A stretch of 64,000 nucleotides of DNA, from contig NZ_FRBQ01000003.1 in the NCBI RefSeq assembly GCF_900142655.1, positions 1 to 64,000 on the forward strand, given 5' to 3'. The position numbers and the translations under genes are program-made. This DNA comes from Phytopseudomonas punonensis (GTDB lineage: Bacteria > Pseudomonadota > Gammaproteobacteria > Pseudomonadales > Pseudomonadaceae). Below are positions 18,450 to 26,617 of this stretch, in pieces. Position 1 is the first letter of the stretch, and each line of letters begins with the position of its first letter. The notes under the pieces are model-generated. The model searched no databases. It worked only from the letters and a program-made list of their open reading frames with translations, and had not been told where the DNA came from.

Positions 18450-19304
18450 TCAGGCCAGCTTCATCAAGGCGACACCCGCGACGATGATCAGGCAGGCCAG
18501 GGCGCGCAGCGGTGGCAGGCTTTCTTTCAGCAACAGGCGGCCGATCAGCAACGCGAATACCACGCTGGTTTCGCGCAGCGCCGAAACCAGCGCCACCGGC
18601 GCCTGGGTCATGGCCCAGATAGCGATGCTGTAGGCCAGCATCGACATCGCGCCGCCGAGCAGGCCGGCGCGCCAGTAAGGGCCGAGCATCGATACAACGC
18701 GTGGGCCGCGCTGCCCGAGGATCACCAGCGCCATCACCAAGCCGTTGACGGCGAACAGCCACGCTGAATACGACAGCGGATCGCCATTGGCGCGGGCGCC
18801 GCTGGCGTCGGCGAGCGTATAGGCGGCGATGAACAGTGCGGTCAGCAGGGCGTTGATCAGCAGGTCGCTGCCTGTCTTGCCGGTACCGCCGCGTAGCGCC
18901 ATCAGCCAGATGCCGCCGACCAGCACGCCAAGCCCCAGCCATTGTCCGGCCGGCAGCACCTCACCGAGCAGCAGCACCGACAGCGCAGCGACCAGCAGCG
19001 GCGAGCTGCCGCGAGAAATCGGATACACCTGGCCAAGATCGCCATGCTGGTAGGCGCGGCTCAAGAACAGGTTGTAGCCGATGTGCAGCAGCGCCGAGAG
19101 GATAATCCACGGCCAGGCTGCTACTTCCGGCAGGGCTACGAAGGGCAGGGCGAAGAGGGCGACGATACCGGCGCCAATCTGGATCAGCGAGGCGGTAAGA
19201 AAGCGATCCAGACCGATTTTGAGCAGCGCGTTCCAGCCGGCGTGCAGAGCCGCGGCGGCGATGACCATGAGAAAGACGCCTGTTTCCACTGCCGCTCCGT
19301 TCAT
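18450..19304 (-). CDS. EamA/DMT-family transporter
   Basis: The product is 284 aa with ten predicted membrane helices arranged as two EamA repeats (each about 130 residues, with the first repeat ending near SVLLLGEVL and the second near GRLLLKESL). Family members export metabolites; the substrate here is unknown. ATG 19304 is chosen because hydrophobic helix 1 begins at once, and the upstream extension is not membrane-like. It is co-directional with the argO-type gene (48-bp gap), so they may be co-transcribed. Confidence 0.85.
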   Translation of the reverse strand: MNGAAVETGVFLMVIAAAALHAGWNALLKIGLDRFLTASLIQIGAGIVALFALPFVALPEVAAWPWIILSALLHIGYNLFLSRAYQHGDLGQVYPISRGSSPLLVAALSVLLLGEVLPAGQWLGLGVLVGGIWLMALRGGTGKTGSDLLINALLTALFIAAYTLADASGARANGDPLSYSAWLFAVNGLVMALVILGQRGPRVVSMLGPYWRAGLLGGAMSMLAYSIAIWAMTQAPVALVSALRETSVVFALLIGRLLLKESLPPLRALACLIIVAGVALMKLA

Positions 19305-19351
19305 TGTCTGGAACGCGCCAGCATAGCACCTAGCGCATGGGCATCCGGGCG

Positions 19352-19954
19352 TTACAGCGGGTTGGCGACCAGTTGCCAGGCAATGGCGAACATCATCGTT
19401 GCCACCACCAGGTCGATGATCCGCCAGGTCAGCGGGCGAGCCAGCCAGGGCGCGAGCCATGCCGCGCCGAGGGCCAGGCACAGGAACCACGCCATCGAGG
19501 CGCTGGCGGCACCAGCAGCATAGGCCGGCGGCACGGCTTGCTGAGCACCGAGCGAGCCGATCAGCAGCACGGTGTCCAGGTAAACGTGGGGGTTGAGCAG
19601 GGTGACCGCCAGGGTTGCCAGCATGACCGCACGCAATGAACGCGGTGCACCACCTTCGACCTGCAATCCAGCCGGCCGGCAGGCCCGCAGTAGCGCCTGA
19701 GCGCCATACCAGAATAGAAACGCCGCACCGCCCCAGCGCGCGATGCCGAGCAGCAGTTCGCTTTGCAGCAGCAGAGTCGCCAGGCCGAACACACCGGCGC
19801 TGATCAGCAACGCGTCACAGACGATGCACAGCAGCGCAACCGGCAGGTGGTGTTCGCGCCGCAGGCTTTGCGCGAGCACGAAGGCATTCTGGGCGCCAAG
19901 GGCGACGATCAGCCCGGCGGTGATTGCCAGGCCATTGGTGTAGCTCTGCCACAT
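19352..19954 (-). CDS. argO: LysE/ArgO-type amino-acid exporter
   Basis: The product is 200 aa with six predicted membrane helices. The LysE signature is present: GLIVALGAQNAFVLAQSLRR at residues 14-33 and TLLNPHVYLDT near residue 118. It likely exports arginine or lysine. It is divergent from an ArgP-type LysR regulator across a 113-bp gap, the same arrangement as a LysE-LysG pair, which supports both assignments. The start has an AAGGA ribosome site. Confidence 0.88.
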   Translation of the reverse strand: MWQSYTNGLAITAGLIVALGAQNAFVLAQSLRREHHLPVALLCIVCDALLISAGVFGLATLLLQSELLLGIARWGGAAFLFWYGAQALLRACRPAGLQVEGGAPRSLRAVMLATLAVTLLNPHVYLDTVLLIGSLGAQQAVPPAYAAGAASASMAWFLCLALGAAWLAPWLARPLTWRIIDLVVATMMFAIAWQLVANPL

Positions 19955-20033
19955 GGCGGTTTTCCTTGCGAGATCGAGGTTCAGAAGGGGGTGGGATATC
20001 TATCAGTCTGCGGCGAATGCTTGTATAAGAAAA

Positions 20034-20045
20034 AGCAATATTGCT
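20034..20045. promoter_or_regulatory. Palindrome in the argO-argP divergent promoter
   Basis: The perfect 12-bp palindrome AGCAATATTGCT lies 23 bp before the argP start and 80 bp before the argO start. It fits an ArgP/LysR operator position. Binding is inferred from location only. Confidence 0.4.
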
Positions 20046-20067
20046 GATCGCTCATTAGGAAAATCGA

Positions 20068-20961
20068 TTGCTGGATTACAAGTTGCTGGCCGCTCTTGCG
20101 GCGGTGGTCGAACAGGCGGGCTTCGAGCGCGGCGCCCAGGTGCTGGGCTTGTCACAGTCGGCAGTGTCCCAGCGCATCAAATTGCTCGAGGCGCGCATCG
20201 GTCAGCCGGTGCTGCTGCGGGCGATGCCGCCGACGCCGACCGATGTCGGGCGGCGGCTGCTCAATCATGTGCAGCAGGTGCGTTTGCTCGAGCGCGATCT
20301 GCAGCAGCAGGTGCCAAGCTTGGAGGCTGACGGTGAAACCCAGCGCCTGCGAATCGCGGTGAACGCTGACAGCCTGGCAACCTGGTGGGCCAGGGCGGTG
20401 GCGGAGTTCTGCGCCAGCCATCGGGTGCTGTTGGAGCTGGTGGTCGAGGATCAGGAAGTGGGTCTCAAGCGCATGCGTGCTGGCGACGTGGCCGCCTGCG
20501 TATGTGCTGCGGAGCGGCCGGTGTCCGGCGCGCGCAGCTTGGCGCTAGGCGCCATGCGTTACCGGGCCATGGCCAGCCCGGCATTTATCGCCCGGCATTT
20601 TCCAGGCGGGGTGAATGTCGAGCGTATCGCTCAGGTGCCAGCCATCGTGTTCGGCCCGGATGACCAACTGCAGCACCGTTACCTCAGCGAGCTCGGGCTG
20701 TCGGGCAGTTTTCTGCATCACCTGTGTCCATCGTCCGAAGGCTTCCTGCGCCTGACTGCTGAAGGCCTGGGTTGGGGCATGGTGCCTGAGCCGCAGATGG
20801 TCGAGGCGATGGCACGCGGCGAGTTGGTCGAGCTGCTCCCGGAGCGGCCCATCGATGTGCAGTTGTACTGGCATCACTGGCGTAACGGCGGCGACCTGCT
20901 CGATCAGCTGACCCGGCACCTACAGCGGCATGCCGGCAATTATCTGGTGGCACCGGCATGA
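20068..20961 (+). CDS. argP: LysR-type regulator ArgP (IciA)
   Basis: The product is 297 aa with an N-terminal winged helix (residues 1-60, LGLSQSAVSQRIKLLEARIG) and a C-terminal periplasmic-binding-like effector domain. ArgP regulators sense lysine or arginine and activate the divergent exporter. The start is TTG 20068, preceded by AGGA; no ATG fits before the DNA-binding domain, so a TTG start is the best reading. It is divergent from argO. Confidence 0.88.
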   Translation: MLDYKLLAALAAVVEQAGFERGAQVLGLSQSAVSQRIKLLEARIGQPVLLRAMPPTPTDVGRRLLNHVQQVRLLERDLQQQVPSLEADGETQRLRIAVNADSLATWWARAVAEFCASHRVLLELVVEDQEVGLKRMRAGDVAACVCAAERPVSGARSLALGAMRYRAMASPAFIARHFPGGVNVERIAQVPAIVFGPDDQLQHRYLSELGLSGSFLHHLCPSSEGFLRLTAEGLGWGMVPEPQMVEAMARGELVELLPERPIDVQLYWHHWRNGGDLLDQLTRHLQRHAGNYLVAPA

Positions 20962-21023
20962 GCACAGCTGTCGCCAGCTGCAAGACGCACTTATAGTGCG
21001 CCCAGCAGCGAGCGGAGGGCGCG

Positions 21024-22010
21024 ATGAAGATTCTGGTCACCGGAGCAAGCGGTTTCATTGGCGGGCGGTTTGCCCGGTTCGCCCTTGAGCAGGGCCTGGA
21101 CGTGCGCGTTACCGGCCGCCGTGAGGAGGCGTTCGAGCACCTGATCCGCCGGGGCGCACAGTTCATGCCCGGCGACCTCAGCGATCCCGAGCTGGCGCTC
21201 GCCCTGTGCAGCGACGTCGAGGCCGTGGTGCACTGCGCCGGAGCCGTCGGCGTATGGGGACGCTACGAGTACTTTCACCAGGGCAACGTGGTGCTTACCG
21301 AGAACGTTATCGAGGCCTGCCTCAAGCGTGGCGTGCGCCGCCTTGTGCATCTGTCCTCGCCGTCGATCTATTTCGATGGCCGCGATCACCTCGGCCTGCG
21401 CGAAGAGCAGGTGCCCAAGCGCTTCTCCAGCCATTACGCGCGCACCAAGTTTCTCGCCGAGCAGCGCCTGTTCGGCGCCCAGGAATTCGGCCTGGAAGTG
21501 CTGGCGCTGCGGCCGCGCTTCGTTACCGGAGCTGGAGATGTGAGCATCTTCCCGCGGATGATCGCCATGCAGCGCAAAAAACGCCTGTCGATCATCGGTA
21601 ACGGCCTGAACAAGGTCGACTTCACCAGCGTGCACAACCTCAACGACGCGCTGTTCGGCGCCTTGCTGGCCGGCGCCCCGGCGCTCGGCAAGGCCTACAA
21701 CATCAGCGATGGCGCACCGCTACCGCTGTGGGACGTGGTCAACTACGTGCTGCGCCAGTTGGAGTTGCCGCAGGTCACCCGGCATGTTCCGGTCGGCCTG
21801 GCGCGCAGCCTGGCCAGCGTCAGCGAGGGCGTATGCAGCCTGTTGCCCGGTCGCCCCGAGCCGGCGTTGACTCGTCTGGCGGTGGATGTGATGAGCCGCG
21901 ACTTTTCCCTCGATATCAGCCAGGCGCGCCAGCACCTGGACTACGAAGCGGGCCATAGCCTTTGGCCGGCTCTGGATGAGTTCTGCCGCTGGTGGAAGGC
22001 GCAGAGCTAA
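21024..22010 (+). CDS. NAD(P)-dependent epimerase/3-beta-HSD-like oxidoreductase
   Basis: The product is 328 aa, an extended short-chain dehydrogenase. The nucleotide motif GASGFIG is at residues 7-13, and the active-site YxxxK is in SHYARTKFLAEQ near residue 139. The segments VVHCAGAVGVWG and LRPRFVTGAGD are typical of sterol- or NAD-sugar-type members. The substrate is unknown. ATG 21024 follows GCGGAGGGC. It is in the core neighbourhood downstream of argP as in P. aeruginosa, with no partner gene close by. Confidence 0.87.
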   Translation: MKILVTGASGFIGGRFARFALEQGLDVRVTGRREEAFEHLIRRGAQFMPGDLSDPELALALCSDVEAVVHCAGAVGVWGRYEYFHQGNVVLTENVIEACLKRGVRRLVHLSSPSIYFDGRDHLGLREEQVPKRFSSHYARTKFLAEQRLFGAQEFGLEVLALRPRFVTGAGDVSIFPRMIAMQRKKRLSIIGNGLNKVDFTSVHNLNDALFGALLAGAPALGKAYNISDGAPLPLWDVVNYVLRQLELPQVTRHVPVGLARSLASVSEGVCSLLPGRPEPALTRLAVDVMSRDFSLDISQARQHLDYEAGHSLWPALDEFCRWWKAQS

Positions 22011-22197
22011 ATTGCGGTGAGCCTGACCCACACCGCTGGCCAGTAGGGAACCTGAGCGCCCTGCGCCGGGTCTGTGTGCGCAATACGCCGCGTCGATCAC
22101 TCGTCGATTGCGGGCACTACGACACCCAAGTGCCACCTGCGAATCGGTATACTGCGCGGCACTTTGCCTCCACCGTGGTTTCCCCAAGGTTCTCTAC

Positions 22198-23070
22198 ATG
22201 CGTAACGATGCCCACGACGAATTCGATGACGTACCCAGCCTGACCCCGGACCGCCGCGATGACGACGAATTCGGGCCCGAGCCGCAGCCTTACGCCCGCG
22301 CAGGTGCTGCGCCGCGTGCCGCCAAGGCACCGCGCGCGGCGAGCACCGGGCCGCTGTGGGCGCTGGTCGGTGCGCTGAGCATCGCTCTGGCCGGCCTCGG
22401 TTGGTGGAGCTTCCAGCAGATCAGCCTGATGGAGCAGCAGCTGGTGGCGACCCAGGAAAGCTTCGCGCGCATCAGCGAAGAAGCGGCCGGGCGCATTCAG
22501 GACATTACCGGCAAGGTGGTGGCGGCCGAGTCCAGCTCCACCAGCGGCAGCGAGGCGCTGAAACTGCAAGTGCGTCAGCTGGAGAGCAAGGTTGCCGAAC
22601 TGACCAAGCAGCAGCAGGCCGCAGGTGGCCAGCAAAGCGGGCAGGACAAACGCATCGAGCAACTGGTCGCCGACCTCAAGGCCCAACAGGGCGATGCTGG
22701 TAAATATGGCGACAGCCTGAAGACCATTGGCAGCAGCCAGGACTCGCTGAAAAGCGAACTGGCGACCCTGAAAACCGAGCTGGCTTCGCTGAAAAGCAGC
22801 CAGGGCGATGCTGGCAAGCTGGCAGCTCAGGTCAAGACCCTGTCCGGCGAAATCGACGCACTGAAGAAAACCGGCAACTCCAATGCCGCCGTCGAGCGCC
22901 TGGAGCAGGACATGCTGGTGCTCAAAAGCGAGTTGGACAATCGCCCGGCGGCCAGCAACAGCGGCAGCAGCACCGCCGAGTTCGATGCCTTCCGCGCGCA
23001 GACCACCCGTAGCGTCAACACCCTGCAGGCGCAGATTCAGAACCTGCAACAGCAGATCGACGCTCGTTGA
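22198..23070 (+). CDS. Inner-membrane coiled-coil protein
   Basis: The product is 290 aa. An acidic and then basic N-terminal cytoplasmic tail (about 50 residues) is followed by one membrane helix (ALVGALSIALAGLGWW, about 52-70). A long periplasmic coiled coil follows, rich in Lys, Gln and Ser. The segment QQGDAGK is repeated (near residues 165 and 203), showing internal duplication of a heptad block. Proteins of this sort are often labelled chromosome-segregation ATPase-like without cause; no ATPase motif is present. The start is ATG 22198, with a bidirectional terminator after the stop. Confidence 0.8.
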   Translation: MRNDAHDEFDDVPSLTPDRRDDDEFGPEPQPYARAGAAPRAAKAPRAASTGPLWALVGALSIALAGLGWWSFQQISLMEQQLVATQESFARISEEAAGRIQDITGKVVAAESSSTSGSEALKLQVRQLESKVAELTKQQQAAGGQQSGQDKRIEQLVADLKAQQGDAGKYGDSLKTIGSSQDSLKSELATLKTELASLKSSQGDAGKLAAQVKTLSGEIDALKKTGNSNAAVERLEQDMLVLKSELDNRPAASNSGSSTAEFDAFRAQTTRSVNTLQAQIQNLQQQIDAR

Positions 23071-23091
23071 TCAGCCCAATCCATCGATACG

Positions 23092-23119
23092 AAAAAGCCC
23101 GCGGTTACGCGGGCTTTTT
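23092..23119. terminator. Bidirectional terminator between the coiled-coil gene and xenB
   Basis: AAAAAGCCCGCG and CGCGGGCTTTTT form a perfect 12-bp stem with a GTTA loop. A-run and T-run flank both arms, so it can serve both convergent genes. Confidence 0.95.
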
Positions 23120-23136
23120 GTTGGCGCTAAGGAACG

Positions 23137-24186
23137 TTACAGGCGCGGATAGTCGATGTAGCCGACTGGGCCGGAGCCGTAGAAGGTTTCCTTGTTCGGC
23201 TCGTTGAGCGGTGCGTTCTGGCGCAGGCGCTCGGGTAGGTCCGGGTTCGCGATGAAAGGCACGCCAAATGCGACGGCGTCGGCCTTGCCGCTGGCCAGCC
23301 AGGCGTTTGCCTGATCCTTGGTGAAGCCTTCGTTGGCGATGAATACGCCGCCGAATGCTTCTTTCAGGCTTGGCGACAGGCTGTCGTCGGCTTCGTGCTC
23401 ACGGGCACAGAGGAAGGCGATGTTGCGCTTGCCCAGCTCACGAGCAACAAAGGTGAAGGTTTCGGCGCGGTTGGAGTCGCCCATATCGTGGCTGTCGGCA
23501 CGCGGCGCCAGGTGCACGCCGACGCGGCCCGGCTCCCACACGCTCAGCACCGCATCGGTGACTTCCAGCAGCAGACGCGCACGGTTTTCCAGGCTGCCAC
23601 CGTAGTTGTCGGTGCGCTTGTTGGTGCTGTCCTGCAGGAACTGGTCGAGCAGGTAACCGTTGGCCGAGTGGATTTCCACGCCGTCGAATCCGGCAGCCTT
23701 GGCGTTCTCGGCGCCCTGACGATAAGCCTCGACGACGTCGGCGATTTCTTCGCTTTCCAGAGCGCGTGGGGTCACGAAGTCCTTCATCGGGCGAATCAGG
23801 CTGACGTGGCCAGCTGGTTTGATGGCGCTCGGTGCTACCGGCAGTTCACCGTCCAGGTAGACCGGGTCGGAAATACGGCCGACGTGCCAAAGTTGCAGAA
23901 CGATCTTGCCGCCGTTGGCGTGCACGGCCTTGGTGACGTTGCTCCAGCCACGCACCTGGTCGTCGGACCAGATGCCGGGGGTGTTCGGGTAGCCCACGCC
24001 CATGGGCGTGACCGAGGTGGCTTCGCTGATGATCAGGCCAGCCGAGGCGCGCTGTACGTAGTACTCGGCCATCAGGGCATTCGGTACGCGGCCTTCGTCG
24101 GCGCGGCAACGGGTCAGCGGCGCCATGATGACGCGGTTGGCGAGTTCCAGATCGCCGATCTTGATGGGGTCGAACAGTGTGGTCAT
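23137..24186 (-). CDS. xenB: Old-Yellow-Enzyme reductase, XenB/NemA type
   Basis: The product is 349 aa, the same length and very similar in recalled sequence to P. putida XenB (xenobiotic and nitro/alkene reductase, NADPH-dependent, FMN). The FMN-site start is FDPIKIGDLELANRVIMAPLTR, and the catalytic pair region is GVEIHSANGYLLDQFLQ with His and Asn in the HxxN spacing. RTDNYGGSLENR is also present. It is co-directional with the ArsR gene just upstream and is probably its target. ATG 24186. Confidence 0.92.
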   Translation of the reverse strand: MTTLFDPIKIGDLELANRVIMAPLTRCRADEGRVPNALMAEYYVQRASAGLIISEATSVTPMGVGYPNTPGIWSDDQVRGWSNVTKAVHANGGKIVLQLWHVGRISDPVYLDGELPVAPSAIKPAGHVSLIRPMKDFVTPRALESEEIADVVEAYRQGAENAKAAGFDGVEIHSANGYLLDQFLQDSTNKRTDNYGGSLENRARLLLEVTDAVLSVWEPGRVGVHLAPRADSHDMGDSNRAETFTFVARELGKRNIAFLCAREHEADDSLSPSLKEAFGGVFIANEGFTKDQANAWLASGKADAVAFGVPFIANPDLPERLRQNAPLNEPNKETFYGSGPVGYIDYPRL

Positions 24187-24262
24187 TGCCTAGATCCTCG
24201 AAACATTCGCTCGGTACAGGTTGATGGACGGGTTAACAGGTTCGCGTAGCGATCGCGCCAGG

Positions 24263-24574
24263 TCAGAGATCGCGGGTAATCCGCTCGATAAAGGCCGCGA
24301 TGGCCGCATCGTTGCGCTTGAAGAAATTCCATTGGCCGACCTTGCGGCTGGTCACCAGGCCAGCGCGCAGCAGCGTGGCCAGATGCGCCGAAACCGTGGA
24401 TTGCGAGAGCCCGGTGGTTTGGTCGAACTTGCCGGCGCACACGCCGATGTCGAACGAGTGATCGGGCTGCACGAAGTGTGCTTCAGGCTCTTTCAGCCAG
24501 CGCAGGATGTCGCGGCGCACCGGGTGGGCCAGCGCCTTGATCACTTCGTCCAGGTCCATCTCTTCGGGGTTCAT
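24263..24574 (-). CDS. ArsR-family winged-helix repressor controlling xenB
   Basis: The product is 103 aa. ArsR fold: KALAHPVRRDILRWLKEP opens the first helices, and TTGLSQSTVSAHLATLLRAGLV is the recognition helix region (residues 53-74). Cys and acidic residues near residue 45 (DIGVCAGKF) could be sensor positions. ATG 24574 has an AGGAGA site. It is 76 bp upstream of xenB, so the two form an operon-like unit. An inverted repeat upstream is the likely operator. Confidence 0.87.
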   Translation of the reverse strand: MNPEEMDLDEVIKALAHPVRRDILRWLKEPEAHFVQPDHSFDIGVCAGKFDQTTGLSQSTVSAHLATLLRAGLVTSRKVGQWNFFKRNDAAIAAFIERITRDL

Positions 24575-24621
24575 CGGCTCTCCTGTGTAGCTGCAACGGC
24601 ATATCGCGATGGGGCGAACTT

Positions 24622-24643
24622 TATATCGAGACTTGGCGATATA
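24622..24643. promoter_or_regulatory. Operator-like inverted repeat upstream of the ArsR gene
   Basis: TATATCG (24622-24628) and CGATATA (24637-24643) form a perfect 7-bp inverted repeat with an 8-bp spacer. Extra ATATCG half-sites occur at 24601-24606 and 24667-24672. The site lies about 48-70 bp before the regulator start codon. Confidence 0.65.
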
Positions 24644-24729
24644 CAGATCGTTCAAGCAGATAGTGCATATCGAGCGGCGTGATGGCGCGCCACTCGCGGC
24701 CAGCCAATCAAGGCTTTAAGCTGAGTGTC

Positions 24730-25308
24730 ATGAATTACCTCGCACACCTTCACCTGGGCGGCGATGCGCCCGCCGAACTGCTTGGCAGCCTGTACGGCGA
24801 TTTCGTCAAAGGGCCGCTGGCTGGGCAGTGGCCGGCCGCCATTGAGGCGGGCATTTCCCTGCACCGGCGCATCGATGCCTTCACCGACAGCCACCCGCTG
24901 CAGGCCCGGGCGCGGGCACGCTTTCCCGCCGAGCGTCGGCGTGTGGCCGGGATCTTTCTCGACCTGTTCTTCGATCATTGCCTGGCCCGCGACTGGCAGC
25001 GCTACAGCGACCAGCCGCTGCAGCGGTTCACCGACCGCGTTTATCGTGTGCTGGCCGCCGAGCCGCAATTGCCCGGCAGCCTGCAGCACATCGCGCCACG
25101 CATGGCGGCGCAGGACTGGTTGGGCAGTTACGAGGAATTCGAGGTGCTGGGGCAGGTGATCGCCGGTATGTCGCGGCGCCTGTCACGGCCAGGGTTGCTG
25201 GACGGCGGGCTCGACGAGCTGCGCCGTCTCTACGAGCCGCTGAGCGAGGATTTCAGCGCCTTCTATCCCGAGCTGATGGCCTTCGCCCGGGAGCAGCGCG
25301 GCGGATAG
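24730..25308 (+). CDS. acpH: Acyl-carrier-protein phosphodiesterase (AcpH, DUF479)
   Basis: This enzyme hydrolyses 4'-phosphopantetheine from holo-ACP. The product is 192 aa with an HD-like all-helical fold. The start MNYLAHLHL is characteristic of AcpH, with GSLYGDFVKG near residue 19, IDAFTDSHP near 47 and FLDLFFDHCLA near 76. ATG 24730 is clear from this start. It stands alone and is divergent from the ArsR gene. Confidence 0.92.
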   Translation: MNYLAHLHLGGDAPAELLGSLYGDFVKGPLAGQWPAAIEAGISLHRRIDAFTDSHPLQARARARFPAERRRVAGIFLDLFFDHCLARDWQRYSDQPLQRFTDRVYRVLAAEPQLPGSLQHIAPRMAAQDWLGSYEEFEVLGQVIAGMSRRLSRPGLLDGGLDELRRLYEPLSEDFSAFYPELMAFAREQRGG

Positions 25309-25350
25309 CGCCGCTGCATCGTTCTCACTTCGCGAGCTGCCCGCAGAACT

Positions 25351-26289
25351 TCAGTGCTGCTCTGACGCGTTCTGCAATCTCTCGAACAGCGCCGCATCGA
25401 CCTTCTTGCGTCGCGCGCCTTCCAGGTGCGCGCGCATGCGGTCGGCGGCGGCGAGGCGGTCGCCCTGTTCGATCAGGTCGAGAATCTCCAGGTGTTGCTC
25501 GACCTGAGCGCGGCGATGCTCGCGGGACACATCGACTCGGTATTCGACCAGGCGCCGCAGGCGGTCCAGGCGCTTGAGCGACTGCAACAGAAAACGGTTG
25601 CCGGAAAACCCTGCGATGATCTCGTGGAAGCGCGAGTTAGCTTCGTAGAGCTCCTCGATAGTCATGCTCAGGTAGCCACCCTCGGCGATAAATGTCTGCT
25701 GCTTGCGGCAGTCCGCCAATAGTTCGCGGTCGATCTGGAAGGTCGGTGACAGCAGCCCGGCAGGCTCGATAATCGAGCGAAAGGCGAAGCTTTCTTCGTA
25801 GGCCTCGATCGAGTCGATCACCGGCAGCATCTTCCAGCCCTGGCCGCTGCGCTGCTCGGCCCAGCCTTCTTGCTGCATGCGCAGTAGGGCGGCGCGCAAC
25901 TCGGCTCGTGACACGTCGAACTGACGCATCAGCTCGATCTCGGTGAACTGCTCGGGCAACTGCCGCGACAGGCGCAGGGCGACGAAGCGGCGATAGACAG
26001 AGTCCTCCTCGGCCTCGGCGATTTCCTGCACCAGCTCATTGAGCTCGTCGGCGGCCTGGGCGAGGAAGAAGCCGCGGTTGCGGTCGTGCTTGAGCATGCC
26101 GCGCTCGGCGAGGTGGTTGAGCACGAACTTTACCGGGGTGCGCGAGGTGTTCAGCGTTTGCGCCAAATGCGATTCGACTAGGTGGTGGCCAATGGGCAGC
26201 CGCTCACGGCGCACGTAGGCGATCACCTCGCGGGCGACGCGCTTCTGCAGGGCAGTGAGTACCGCCGAAGGGGTGTTGTCCTGGGCCAT
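25351..26289 (-). CDS. GntR-family regulator with a second winged-helix-like segment and FCD domain
   Basis: The product is 312 aa, longer than the usual 220-250 aa. The first DNA-binding domain spans about residues 8-75 (SRTPVKFVLNHLAERGMLKHDRNRGFFL). A second helix-turn-helix-like block spans about 112-155 (TEIELMRQFDVSRAELRAALLRMQQEGW). A FadR-type FCD effector domain follows (about 165-305). It is divergent from a membrane-protein gene at 26618, which it probably controls. The effector is unknown. Confidence 0.87.
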   Translation of the reverse strand: MAQDNTPSAVLTALQKRVAREVIAYVRRERLPIGHHLVESHLAQTLNTSRTPVKFVLNHLAERGMLKHDRNRGFFLAQAADELNELVQEIAEAEEDSVYRRFVALRLSRQLPEQFTEIELMRQFDVSRAELRAALLRMQQEGWAEQRSGQGWKMLPVIDSIEAYEESFAFRSIIEPAGLLSPTFQIDRELLADCRKQQTFIAEGGYLSMTIEELYEANSRFHEIIAGFSGNRFLLQSLKRLDRLRRLVEYRVDVSREHRRAQVEQHLEILDLIEQGDRLAAADRMRAHLEGARRKKVDAALFERLQNASEQH

Positions 26290-26617
26290 GGCAGTGAGCG
26301 TCGATTCCTGTGCGGGGTAATGCGCCTGCCGAACCTCTCGGCAGGCGCTGCATTCTGCTACGTAATCCGCGCCACGGAAAGATGTCTGTGGCCGTGGGTT
26401 TTCAATTTTGGATTGTTTTTTATTACCTCAAAGATCAATAATGGTGCCGTCGAACCACGAGGCCGGCGGCAAGTTTTCTCGATTCATGCCGCTGCGCTCG
26501 ACAGGCTGTGAACAACGTAGCGATAAAAAACACCGCACAAGAATGCTCTCGTTTTCCGCGACCACCTCGATCTGGATCAATCACCACGCTGCTGGTGCAC
26601 GTACCGAAGGGGACGCA
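26290..26617. other. GntR-abrB divergent intergenic region (328 bp)
   Basis: No gene is seen. It contains a strong inverted repeat at 26322-26348 and an AT-rich stretch around 26395-26440 (TTTTCAATTTTGGATTG) that could hold a promoter. A GAAGGGGA ribosome site follows at 26606-26613 for the rightward gene. The other bases show no evident structure. Confidence 0.5.
26322..26348. promoter_or_regulatory. Strong inverted repeat in the GntR leader
   Basis: GCGCCTGCCGA (26322-26332) and TCGGCAGGCGC (26338-26348) pair perfectly over 11 bp with a 5-base loop. It lies about 33 bp before the GntR start on the minus strand. It may be an autoregulatory operator, an attenuator-like hairpin in the leader, or both. 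Confidence 0.5.

Noticed and set aside
20986..21003. Near-palindrome GCACTTATAGTGC between argP and the epimerase gene
   Set aside because: Short and imperfectly placed, with no second site; it could be a promoter fragment by chance.
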